DNA of 38,033 nucleotides from contig JAEZEJ010000013.1 of assembly GCA_023417775.1 (NCBI GenBank), positions 1 through 38,033 of the forward strand, written 5' to 3'. The first letter of the stretch is position 1; each line of letters begins with the position of its first letter. This DNA is from Actinomycetes bacterium (GTDB lineage: Bacteria > Actinomycetota > Actinomycetes > Propionibacteriales > Nocardioidaceae). The notes under the pieces are model-generated. The model saw only the letters and a program-made list of their open reading frames with translations, was not told the DNA's origin and searched no databases. Below, piece after piece: positions 15,175-22,240 of the stretch. A program made the position numbers and the translations under genes.

Positions 15175-16274
15175 GCCGAGATCTCTGTCGTCGCGCGTGA
15201 GGTGCGGGCGATCGTGCCCGAACCGACCACCCGGCTGCCGTCGTAGATCACGCAGGCCTGCCCCGGCGCGATGCCCTCGGCCGGATCGATCAGCGCGACG
15301 ACGATCGAGCCGCCGTCCTCACCGACCCTGACACGCGCGCGGTGCTCCGCTCCGTGGGCGCGCAGCTGCACCGTGCACTCCAGCTCCTCGCTCGGCGCGG
15401 TGCCGCACCACAGCGGCTTGAGGCATTCGAGTCCGTCGACGAGGAGATGCTCGCGCGGACCGACCGTGACCGTGCCGCTCACCGGCTCGATGTCGAGCAC
15501 GAACCGCGGCTTGCCGTCATCGGCCGGCATGCCGAGACGCAGACCGCGGCGCTGGCCGATGGTGAACTGGTAGGCGCCCTCGTGCTCGCGCAGCACCGCA
15601 CCCGACTCGTCGACGACGGCGCCGGGACGGGGACCGAGTTTCTCGCTCAGCCAGCCCGCGTTGTCGCCATCGGCGATGAAGCAGATGTCGTGGCTGTCGG
15701 GCTTGTGGGCGACCTGGAGGCCCCGCCGCTCGGCCTCGGCGCGCACGACATCCTTGGTATCGCCCCCGAGCGGGAAGATCGAGTGCCGCAGCTGCTCCTG
15801 GGTCAGCACGCCCAGCACATAGGACTGGTCCTTGCCCTGATCGACCGCCCGGTGCATCTCGATGGTGCCGTCGGCGGCCGTCGACAGCTGAGCGTAGTGG
15901 CCGGTGGCCACGGCGTCGAAACCGAGCGCCATCGCCCGGTCGAGCACGGCGGCGAACTTGATCTTCTCGTTGCAGCGCAGACAGGGATTGGGCGTGCGGC
16001 CGGCCGTGTACTCGGCGATGAAGTCGTCGACGACCTCGTCGGCGAACTCGTCGCTCATGTCCCAGGTGTAGAAGGGGATGCCGATCGCATCGGCCGCCCG
16101 GCGCGCATCGCCGGCGTCCTCGATCGAGCAGCAGCCACGGGCGCCGGAGCGGTACGAGCGAGGATTGCGGCTGAGGGCCAGGTGCACGCCCGTGACATCG
16201 TGTCCGGCCTCGACGGCGCGCGCGGCGGCGACCGCCGAGTCGACCCCGCCCGACATCGCGGCGATGACCCTCAT
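15171..16274 (-). CDS. mnmA: tRNA-specific 2-thiouridylase MnmA
   Basis: A 367-residue enzyme that uses ATP and a persulfide to thiolate uridine 34 of tRNAs for Lys, Glu and Gln. The PP-loop is at residues 8-13 (MSGGVDSAVAA). The first catalytic Cys is in RTPNPCLRCNEKIKF and the second in PDSHDICFIADGDN, so both sulfur-transfer cysteines are present. GHYAQ and the C-terminal barrel ending GQACVIYDGSRVVGSGTI are typical, and the length is normal. I begin at ATG 16274, which overlaps the desulfurase stop by 4 bases; the longer open frame covers the desulfurase gene and is not real. The upstream desulfurase is the natural sulfur donor. Confidence 0.96.
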   Translation of the reverse strand: MRVIAAMSGGVDSAVAAARAVEAGHDVTGVHLALSRNPRSYRSGARGCCSIEDAGDARRAADAIGIPFYTWDMSDEFADEVVDDFIAEYTAGRTPNPCLRCNEKIKFAAVLDRAMALGFDAVATGHYAQLSTAADGTIEMHRAVDQGKDQSYVLGVLTQEQLRHSIFPLGGDTKDVVRAEAERRGLQVAHKPDSHDICFIADGDNAGWLSEKLGPRPGAVVDESGAVLREHEGAYQFTIGQRRGLRLGMPADDGKPRFVLDIEPVSGTVTVGPREHLLVDGLECLKPLWCGTAPSEELECTVQLRAHGAEHRARVRVGEDGGSIVVALIDPAEGIAPGQACVIYDGSRVVGSGTIARTSRATTEISA

Positions 16275-17473
16275 CGGCTGCCTCCCCTGACCAGACGGGC
16301 GGCGCGGGCCCGCTCGTGCACGCCGGGCAGCACCTCCAGCAGCCGGTCGATATCGGCATCGGTGCTGGTGTGGCCGAGGCTGAAGCGCACCGAACCGCGC
16401 GCCGCCTGCTCGTCGAATCCCATCGCGAGCAGCACATGGCTGGGCTGCGGTACGCCGGCCGCGCAGGCCGATCCGGTGGAGACCTCGACGCCCTGCGCGT
16501 CGAGCAGCATGAGCAGCGCATCGCCCTCGCAACCGGGGAAGGTGACGTGGACGATAGAGGGCAGCCGGTGGTCGTCTCCGGGGCGCGGATCACCGTTGAC
16601 GACGGCATCGGGCACCACGCGGACGATGCCCTCCACGAGGCGCGTGCGCAGTCGCTCGATATGCGCCGTCTGCGCGGCCTGACGTTCGACCGTCAGGTCG
16701 AGGGCGGTGGCGAAGGAGGCGATGAGCGCCACGCCGATCGTTCCGGAACGGACATCGCGCTCCTGTCCCCCTCCGTGCAGCAAGGGGGTCGGCGTCAGCT
16801 CGCGCTTCATCAGCAGGGCTCCCACGCCCACCGGACCACCCAGCTTGTGGGCGGTGACCGTCATGGCGTCCAGGCCGCTCGCGCCGAAGTCCAGCGGCAC
16901 ATAGCCGGCGGCCTGCACGGCATCGGAGTGGACGGGGATGTCGTGCGCGGCGGCCAGCTCGACGACCTCGCGCACCGGCTGGATGGTGCCCATCTCGTTG
17001 TTGGCCCACATCGTGGTGATGGCGGTGATGTCGTTCGGATCGGCCTCGATCGCCGCACGCAGCTCGTCCAGCCGCACGCGTCCCTCGCGGTCCACCGGGG
17101 TGACCTCGATGCGCGCACCCTCGTGGGCCGCGAGCCACGTGACCGGATCGAGGAGCGCATGGTGCTCGATGGAGCTGAACAGCACCCGTCGGCGAGACTC
17201 GGTGCGCCGGGCCCAGTACAGGCCCTTGATCGCGAGATTGTTGGCCTCGGTGCCGCCGGAGGTGAACACGATCTCCGAGGGCCGTCCGCCGAGCCGCTCG
17301 GCGATGCGTTCGCGCGACTCCTCGACGACACGGCGGGCCTCACGTCCCGAGGCGTGCAGGGACGACGCATTGCCCACGCGAGCGAGCTCATGGGTCATGA
17401 CCTCGAGAGCCTCGGGGTACATGGGCGTCGTCGCGGCGTGGTCGAAGTAGGCGCGAGGGGTGGCAGCGGACAT
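16271..17473 (-). CDS. Cysteine desulfurase (IscS/NifS family)
   Basis: A 400-residue PLP enzyme that takes sulfur from cysteine as an enzyme-bound persulfide. Seen are YFDHAATTPMYPEALEVM at the start, FTSGGTEANNLAIKGL, SSIEHHALLDPV, MWANNEMGTIQPVREV, the PLP Lys in MTVTAHKLGGPVGVGALLM, and the active Cys in VSTGSACAAGVPQPSHVL. The pairing with mnmA (4-base overlap) indicates that it feeds tRNA 2-thiouridine synthesis, as for the iscS-trmU pair in mycobacteria. TACCCT ends 9 bases before the ATG, so the leader is nearly absent. Confidence 0.95.
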   Translation of the reverse strand: MSAATPRAYFDHAATTPMYPEALEVMTHELARVGNASSLHASGREARRVVEESRERIAERLGGRPSEIVFTSGGTEANNLAIKGLYWARRTESRRRVLFSSIEHHALLDPVTWLAAHEGARIEVTPVDREGRVRLDELRAAIEADPNDITAITTMWANNEMGTIQPVREVVELAAAHDIPVHSDAVQAAGYVPLDFGASGLDAMTVTAHKLGGPVGVGALLMKRELTPTPLLHGGGQERDVRSGTIGVALIASFATALDLTVERQAAQTAHIERLRTRLVEGIVRVVPDAVVNGDPRPGDDHRLPSIVHVTFPGCEGDALLMLLDAQGVEVSTGSACAAGVPQPSHVLLAMGFDEQAARGSVRFSLGHTSTDADIDRLLEVLPGVHERARAARLVRGGSR

Positions 17474-17530
17474 GGCCGTTCCAGGGTACTCGCCCCGGCG
17501 ACGGCGTCTCCGCCGACATCGCGCGACGGG

Positions 17531-18454
17531 CTAGGGCTTGCGACCGATCTCGACGTGCATCGCCGTGCAGCTCGTCCGATGGTCGACCGAGGCCAGGTGC
17601 CGGTCGGCCAGCCGGGCGATGCGATCGCACACCTCACGGTGGCCGAGCCGTTCGGCGAGGGCGGGACGATCCTCGGGGTCGGCGGACCGCAGCTCATCGG
17701 ACTCCACCGAGGCCCGGACCATGACCGTCGACCCGTCCCCCTCGTGCTCCGTCGACAGTGCGATGCTCAACCGGTCCTCGGGAGACGGCAGGTCCTCCGC
17801 GAGAGGACCGAGCTCGAAGGCGAGCTCCACCGTTCGCGGGTCGATCGGACCATCCCTGCCGTCGAGCCTGGACACGACATGTCCGTCGGGGAGCTCGATA
17901 CGCTCGCTCGTCAGGTGATCGGACACATAACCGGGCAGTGCCGATGCCACGAGCCTCTCGCCCTCCTGCGCGTTCTCGGCGGTCCCTCTCAGCTGGACCA
18001 CGGGGTCGTCCCCGCGAGCCCACACGGCGATCGAGGACCACGCTCCGTCGGCGACCGTCTCCAGCACCTCCTCCGCCTCAGCGGGTCGATAGACGCCGGC
18101 GATGGTCACGTGGCCGAAGGGGGCGGTGTAGCCCATCGGCGGCACCTCCTCACCGTGCTGATCGGCGAGGGCCGCGAGCTCGCTCAGCAGGCCGTGCAGC
18201 TGCTCGGGATCGGCGTCCTCGACGAGCTCGACCGCGGCGACGCGGTCCGGGACATTCGCAGCCCGTTCCCAGCCGTCCACCTGTGCGGCGTGGTCGACGA
18301 CGATCGTCGTGTCATCCAGCAGATCCACGATCGCCTGTTCGTAGTCATCGGGATAGGTGTCCTCGGTGGGCACGCCGAACAGCGCGCAACCGCCGAGGCC
18401 GATGGCCGCCACCGCGGCGGCCGCGACGGGCCGAAGCCGACGAACCGGGATCAT
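17531..18454 (-). CDS. Secreted lipoprotein, last gene of the kinase operon
   Basis: A 307-residue predicted lipoprotein. The first 23 residues form a signal peptide with a basic start (MIPVRRLRP) and the lipobox LGGC (Cys23), so the mature protein is anchored outside. The rest is acidic and soluble, with no domain I recognise; it ends in DHRTSCTAMHVEIGRKP. The ATG overlaps the kinase stop by 4 bases (ATGA), so it is made with the kinase. It may be an extracellular sensor or substrate for the kinase system (inference from position only). Confidence 0.85.
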   Translation of the reverse strand: MIPVRRLRPVAAAAVAAIGLGGCALFGVPTEDTYPDDYEQAIVDLLDDTTIVVDHAAQVDGWERAANVPDRVAAVELVEDADPEQLHGLLSELAALADQHGEEVPPMGYTAPFGHVTIAGVYRPAEAEEVLETVADGAWSSIAVWARGDDPVVQLRGTAENAQEGERLVASALPGYVSDHLTSERIELPDGHVVSRLDGRDGPIDPRTVELAFELGPLAEDLPSPEDRLSIALSTEHEGDGSTVMVRASVESDELRSADPEDRPALAERLGHREVCDRIARLADRHLASVDHRTSCTAMHVEIGRKP

Positions 18455-20010
18455 CCGATCGACCAGAGGCTCGATCCGGCGACTTCGGGCACCGCCAGGA
18501 AGACGAGGATCGCGAGCCCCGCCCCGCACACGCACAGGAACGAGAGGGCGACGGCCCCGAAACTGGCCCGCAGGCCGCTGATCGACCGCCAGAGCAGGAC
18601 GAGTGCCAGCAGGGGCAACAGCACCCAGATGGTCGACCAGAGGGAGGAGAAGACATCGACCGGCCAGGACAGGCCGGACGACTCCGCCAGCGCCGCGAGC
18701 CCGGCGACGTACCAGCCGAGCAGCAGGATCGAGCCACCCCGCAGGCCGGCGCGAGCCGCCATCCACACCCCCGAGCGAGTCGACGGACCGAGAAGCGCCG
18801 CGGGTCGGTCCGCGCCGATCTCGGGTCCCGCCAGCCGCGCGAAGAAGTCACGACGTCGTACCAGCAGGCACAGCAGAGCGATCGTCACGGCGGCCATCCA
18901 CCACACGGGCCCGGCCGAGATCATCGACTCCGGCCGGTACTCGGTGGGGGCGAGATCTCCCACCGCGCCCGCCAGCGTGGTGATCGCCACGACGGCGAAG
19001 GCGCTCATGACGAGACCGGAGGCGAAGGTCGTCAGCCGGCTCCACGAGGTCACACCGGGGCCATGGGTGTGCTTCGGCGCGTGAGCGCTCGGTGACTGGG
19101 GTCGCGGCGTCTCGGACCATGCGGCGGGAGCGGTGACGGTCGCCTGCGGCGTCGGTGTCACCAGATCGGCGGCCGGCATCGGCTCCGCCGCGAGCACAGC
19201 GAGCATCTCCGGGACGCCCGAGAATCGCTGAGCGGGGTCGACGGCCATGGCACGCATCACGACCTGCGCCAGTCCGTCCGGGAGCCCGGGGACGAAGCGG
19301 CGCGGGTCCGGCCGGGGCTGGTGGCGGTGGGCCATCAGCTGCGCGGCCATGGTGCCCTCGAAGGGCGGCCGGCCGGTGAGACATTCGTAGAGCAGACATC
19401 CGACCGAGTAGACATCGCTGCGCTCGTCGACGCGGCCCTCGGCCTGCTCCGGGGCCATGTAGTGCGGGGTGCCGGCGATCGTCGCGGTGGCATCCGAGGC
19501 CGCGCGGGCGATGCCGAAGTCGACGATCTTGACGCCGCCGCGCTCGGTGACGAGCACATTGGCGGGTTTGATGTCCAGGTGCAGGATGCCAGCGGCGTGA
19601 CAGGCGGCCAGCCCCTGGAGGACGCTCCGGACCACGAGCACCGAGCGCGGACTCGGCCCATAGGCCGCGAGGATGTCGCGCAGCGAGGTGCCCTCGGCCA
19701 GCTCCATGACGAGGTGCGGGGTGATCTCGCCGTCGCCATCGGGCATCTGGACGAGATCGTGGACGGTGACCACATTGGGATGCGAGACCCGGGCGAGCGC
19801 CTCCACCTCGCGGGTGATGCGGTGCATCGCTCGCGGATCGTAGACCAGGAAGTGCGAGAAGCGCTTGATCGCGACGTCCCGCCCGAGCTGGCGGTCACGG
19901 GCGCGGAACACGACGCCATGGTTGCCGGCGCCGATTCGCGAGAGCAGCTCGAACCGCTGCACCGGCGGCAGCGATGTGCTCGCGGGGGCGGTGAGCCGGG
20001 GGTCGGACAC
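18451..20010 (-). CDS. Transmembrane Ser/Thr protein kinase
   Basis: A 519-residue Hanks-type kinase if GTG 20010 is the start. G-loop GAGNHG (27-32), ATP-binding Lys49 in VAIKRF, catalytic loop HLDIKPAN (Asp146), DFG at 164-166, and YMAPEQAEG. The kinase domain is about residues 18-280; a Pro/Thr-rich linker follows, then about five membrane helices at the C-terminus instead of the usual single helix and PASTA repeats. The catalytic loop reads HLD rather than HRD. I prefer GTG 20010 (GAGGGGAG 8 bases upstream) to ATG 20103, because the longer form overlaps the FHA gene and would span a strong hairpin. Membrane-bound, probably phosphorylating the adjacent FHA protein. Confidence 0.9.
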   Translation of the reverse strand: MSDPRLTAPASTSLPPVQRFELLSRIGAGNHGVVFRARDRQLGRDVAIKRFSHFLVYDPRAMHRITREVEALARVSHPNVVTVHDLVQMPDGDGEITPHLVMELAEGTSLRDILAAYGPSPRSVLVVRSVLQGLAACHAAGILHLDIKPANVLVTERGGVKIVDFGIARAASDATATIAGTPHYMAPEQAEGRVDERSDVYSVGCLLYECLTGRPPFEGTMAAQLMAHRHQPRPDPRRFVPGLPDGLAQVVMRAMAVDPAQRFSGVPEMLAVLAAEPMPAADLVTPTPQATVTAPAAWSETPRPQSPSAHAPKHTHGPGVTSWSRLTTFASGLVMSAFAVVAITTLAGAVGDLAPTEYRPESMISAGPVWWMAAVTIALLCLLVRRRDFFARLAGPEIGADRPAALLGPSTRSGVWMAARAGLRGGSILLLGWYVAGLAALAESSGLSWPVDVFSSLWSTIWVLLPLLALVLLWRSISGLRASFGAVALSFLCVCGAGLAILVFLAVPEVAGSSLWSIG

Positions 20011-20043
20011 CTGGGCAGCTCCCCTCGCACTCGATGTGGTCTC

Positions 20044-20066
20044 GGGCACGACCGTCAGTCGTGCCC
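20044..20066 (-). terminator. Hairpin between the FHA and kinase genes
   Basis: A perfect 9-base inverted repeat GGGCACGAC/GTCGTGCCC with a 5-base loop, about 20 bases after the FHA stop. It has no U-tract, so it may be a partial terminator, a processing site or an attenuator lowering kinase expression. Confidence 0.5.
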
Positions 20067-20086
20067 TCCCATTGTCGCGCACGGCG

Positions 20087-21097
20087 CTAGCGGCCCGTGA
20101 CATCGGCGAGACTCATCGTCCCGGTGCTCTCGATCGTGACGTCGACGGGGACACCGGCGAGGGCGAGCACGGACCCGCTGCGCAGCGGAGTCCAGCTCTC
20201 CTGGTCGACCGGCCGGCCGTCGAGGGTCGTGCCATTGGTGCTGCCGAGGTCCTTGACCTCCCAACGACCCGACTGGAGCCTCACCGCGAGATGCCGGCCG
20301 GAGACCTCGGGCTCGGTGAAGGCGAGGATGCTGCGTCCGAGCCGGCCGAGCACCGCGGTGCCGTCGCGGGGCACATCGACGATCTGGGCACCACGACGCA
20401 GTCGCAGGTCCGGCGCGGCGTTCATGGTGAGAGCGTCGTCCGACTGGTCGGCGATCGCCGAGAACAGCGCGGTGGCCGCAGGGTCCAGCTCGGGGGTCGC
20501 CGGCACCGGACGCAAGGGGATCGGGTCGCCGGTGGCGGGCTCCGGGTCATCGGTGACGACATCCCAGCCGATCCGGGGGCGTCGATCCGCACGCGGGATC
20601 TCCACCGAGCCCGTCTCGATCGGTCCGAAGGCGTCACCGCGCCCCGTCGCCCGCGCCGGCGGGATCCAACCCGAGCGCAGACCCGTGTCCACCTCGACCT
20701 GCACGGACACCTCGGCGGGCACCGCCCAGCCGGCGCGACGAGCGTGGGCGGTGTAGAGCTTGGCGCCGTCGGCGCCCAGCCGCTCCAGATCGCCGTCGGG
20801 GTCGAGCCGCTCCAGGTCCTCCGGCGCGATGCGGACGGTCAGTTCGCCGAAGGCGAGCCGCTCACCGCTGGGCATGATGAGGTGCTGTCCGGTCAGCGCG
20901 CGCACGAAGCGACGCCGCAGGACACCCGACGAGCCGGTCGGATAGGCGACCAGCTTGGCGGCGACCTCCGTGGCCGCGGCGCGCTTGCTGTCCGTCTTGA
21001 ACACGCTCTGAGCGATCCGCAGACCCACCACGAGGACCCCGGCGAAGGCCAGGAGGATCAACAGGTTCGTGGTCAGGGAGGCGATGGTCGAGCTCAT
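20087..21097 (-). CDS. Membrane-anchored FHA protein (FhaA-like)
   Basis: A 336-residue protein: one N-terminal membrane helix (about 10-28), a central domain (about 60-160) resembling DUF3662 of FhaA (ELTVRIAPEDLERLDPDGDL; AEVSVQVEVDTGLRSGW), an acidic linker, and a C-terminal FHA domain (about 245-325) with LGRLGRSILAF, EVSGRHLAVRL and KDLGSTNGTTLDGRPV. The GR, SGRH and STNG residues needed to bind phosphothreonine are all present. It is probably a membrane-tethered substrate or effector of the kinase encoded next in the operon. ATG 21097 is chosen because residues before it are not conserved-looking and lie in the divergent promoter region. Confidence 0.88.
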   Translation of the reverse strand: MSSTIASLTTNLLILLAFAGVLVVGLRIAQSVFKTDSKRAAATEVAAKLVAYPTGSSGVLRRRFVRALTGQHLIMPSGERLAFGELTVRIAPEDLERLDPDGDLERLGADGAKLYTAHARRAGWAVPAEVSVQVEVDTGLRSGWIPPARATGRGDAFGPIETGSVEIPRADRRPRIGWDVVTDDPEPATGDPIPLRPVPATPELDPAATALFSAIADQSDDALTMNAAPDLRLRRGAQIVDVPRDGTAVLGRLGRSILAFTEPEVSGRHLAVRLQSGRWEVKDLGSTNGTTLDGRPVDQESWTPLRSGSVLALAGVPVDVTIESTGTMSLADVTGR

Positions 21098-21168
21098 GAC
21101 GGCATGATGGTCGCTGACGACCGACCGCGTCGAGCCGCGGCGGAACACGTTCCACGACAGGAGGTCCG

Positions 21169-21912
21169 GTGCTGCACATCGCGTGGTCAACGGCCGACGG
21201 CCACTCCGGAACGGCCGGACTCGCTCCGGGGAGCAAGCTCGTGCTGGCCCGCCGGATGGAGCTGCCCGAGCGACAGCAGATGGTGGTCGAGGAGATCTCC
21301 GGCTCGCTGTACGTCCTCGTCCGCCTCCCCTATGTCAGCGACCCGGCCCTCGTGCTGACCTCGACCGACAGCGAGCCGGTGCTGTACCGCCGGCAGCGCG
21401 CGAACGGAGCGATCATCGAGGTCACCGCGCCGGGAGGTGTCGCCGTCACGCCGGAGCCGGGCCAGCGCATCACCTTGACCGCGAGTGGCACCGAGGTCTC
21501 CTTCCGGGTGCCGGAGCTGGATTTCACGATGGAGACGCGGTTCGCCTCTCCCCCACCGGCCGACACCGGATCGGGGACGGTGCAGCTGGGGCTCAGCACC
21601 CTGGAGCGAGACGATTCCTGGCTCGTCGCGGCCCTCGCGGTGGCGCTGTCGCCGGAGCACGGCGTGGTGCCCCACGGCGAGCTGAAGGCAGCTTTCGCGG
21701 CTTGGCGCGGCATCGCGGAGCCGAGCGTGGGGTCCTTCGACCGCAATGTCCTGCGCCCGGCGGTCGAAGCGCGTGCCCCGGAACTGCCCGGCACCCGCCT
21801 CAACAAGATCGCCTTCCTGGTGGAGCGGTGTCGCCGCACGGCGGAGTTCCCTCCCCCGGTGCTCGACGAGGTCCGCCGCCGGCTGCGCTCCCTGCCGCCT
21901 CCGGGTCGGTGA
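21169..21912 (+). CDS. Protein of unknown function, divergent from FHA gene
   Basis: A 247-residue soluble protein beginning at GTG with a perfect AGGAGG five bases away. Residues 1-115 look beta-rich (LVLARRMELPERQQMVVEEI; TLTASGTEVSFRVPELDF) and may be a degenerate FHA-like or similar sandwich. Residues about 140-245 are helical, with LVAALAVALSPEHGVVPHGELKAAF-type spacing reminiscent of a winged helix (split: ALSPEHGVVPHGEL, then SVGSFDRNVLRPAVEA). No family is recognised. The short divergent intergenic region (71 bases) suggests shared control with the FHA/kinase operon. Confidence 0.75.
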   Translation: MLHIAWSTADGHSGTAGLAPGSKLVLARRMELPERQQMVVEEISGSLYVLVRLPYVSDPALVLTSTDSEPVLYRRQRANGAIIEVTAPGGVAVTPEPGQRITLTASGTEVSFRVPELDFTMETRFASPPPADTGSGTVQLGLSTLERDDSWLVAALAVALSPEHGVVPHGELKAAFAAWRGIAEPSVGSFDRNVLRPAVEARAPELPGTRLNKIAFLVERCRRTAEFPPPVLDEVRRRLRSLPPPGR

Positions 21913-22010
21913 GCCCCGGTCCGCCGTCACGTCCCGGTGGCGGTAGCCAGTCAACGTCGTCGAGGGCCGATGGGGTTGCTGAGGTACCGCCGCCTCCGGG
22001 CCCGCGGACG
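21913..22010. other. Short spacer before the MITE-like element
   Basis: 98 GC-rich bases between the stop of the unknown gene and the left inverted repeat. A loose CCGCC/GGCGG pairing near its start could act as a weak terminator; nothing else is seen. Confidence 0.3.
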
Positions 22011-22240
22011 AGGGTGTGTCTGACAATTCGTGGCCGTAGCGAGCGGCGTATCCACGGGATGTCTCGCAATCCCCCAAGGACTCCGTCCAGGGAGGTGCCC
22101 CCACGCCGGAGCGAAGCCATACCGGGCGTTGTCTTGCGAGCGACGTTCCCCCGCTCGCTAGCGCTCACGGGAGGTGCCCCCACGCCGCGAGGCGCCCGTG
22201 GGACGTCGCGCAGTAGGTCAGGAATTGTCAGACATGCCCT
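22011..22240. mobile_element. MITE-like element with 19-bp terminal inverted repeats
   Basis: A 230-base non-coding element. The left end AGGGTGTGTCTGACAATTC (22011-22029) is matched by the right end GAATTGTCAGACATGCCCT (22222-22240), complementary at 17 of 19 positions. Inside are two direct copies of GGGAGGTGCCCCCACGCCG (22090-22108 and 22169-22187) and an inner inverted repeat of GCGACGTTCCC with GGGACGTCGC. No transposase frame exists, so it would be mobilised in trans. No target-site duplication is obvious. Its right end supplies two bases of the stop codon of the LysM-BTAD gene. Confidence 0.7.

Noticed and set aside
17503..17514. GGCG-TCTC-CGCC as a terminator between lipoprotein and desulfurase genes
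   Set aside because: The stem is only 4-5 bases with no T-tract; too weak in GC-rich DNA to call.
16316..19084. 922-codon plus-strand frame over four genes
   Set aside because: Antisense to the desulfurase, lipoprotein and kinase; low-complexity translation.
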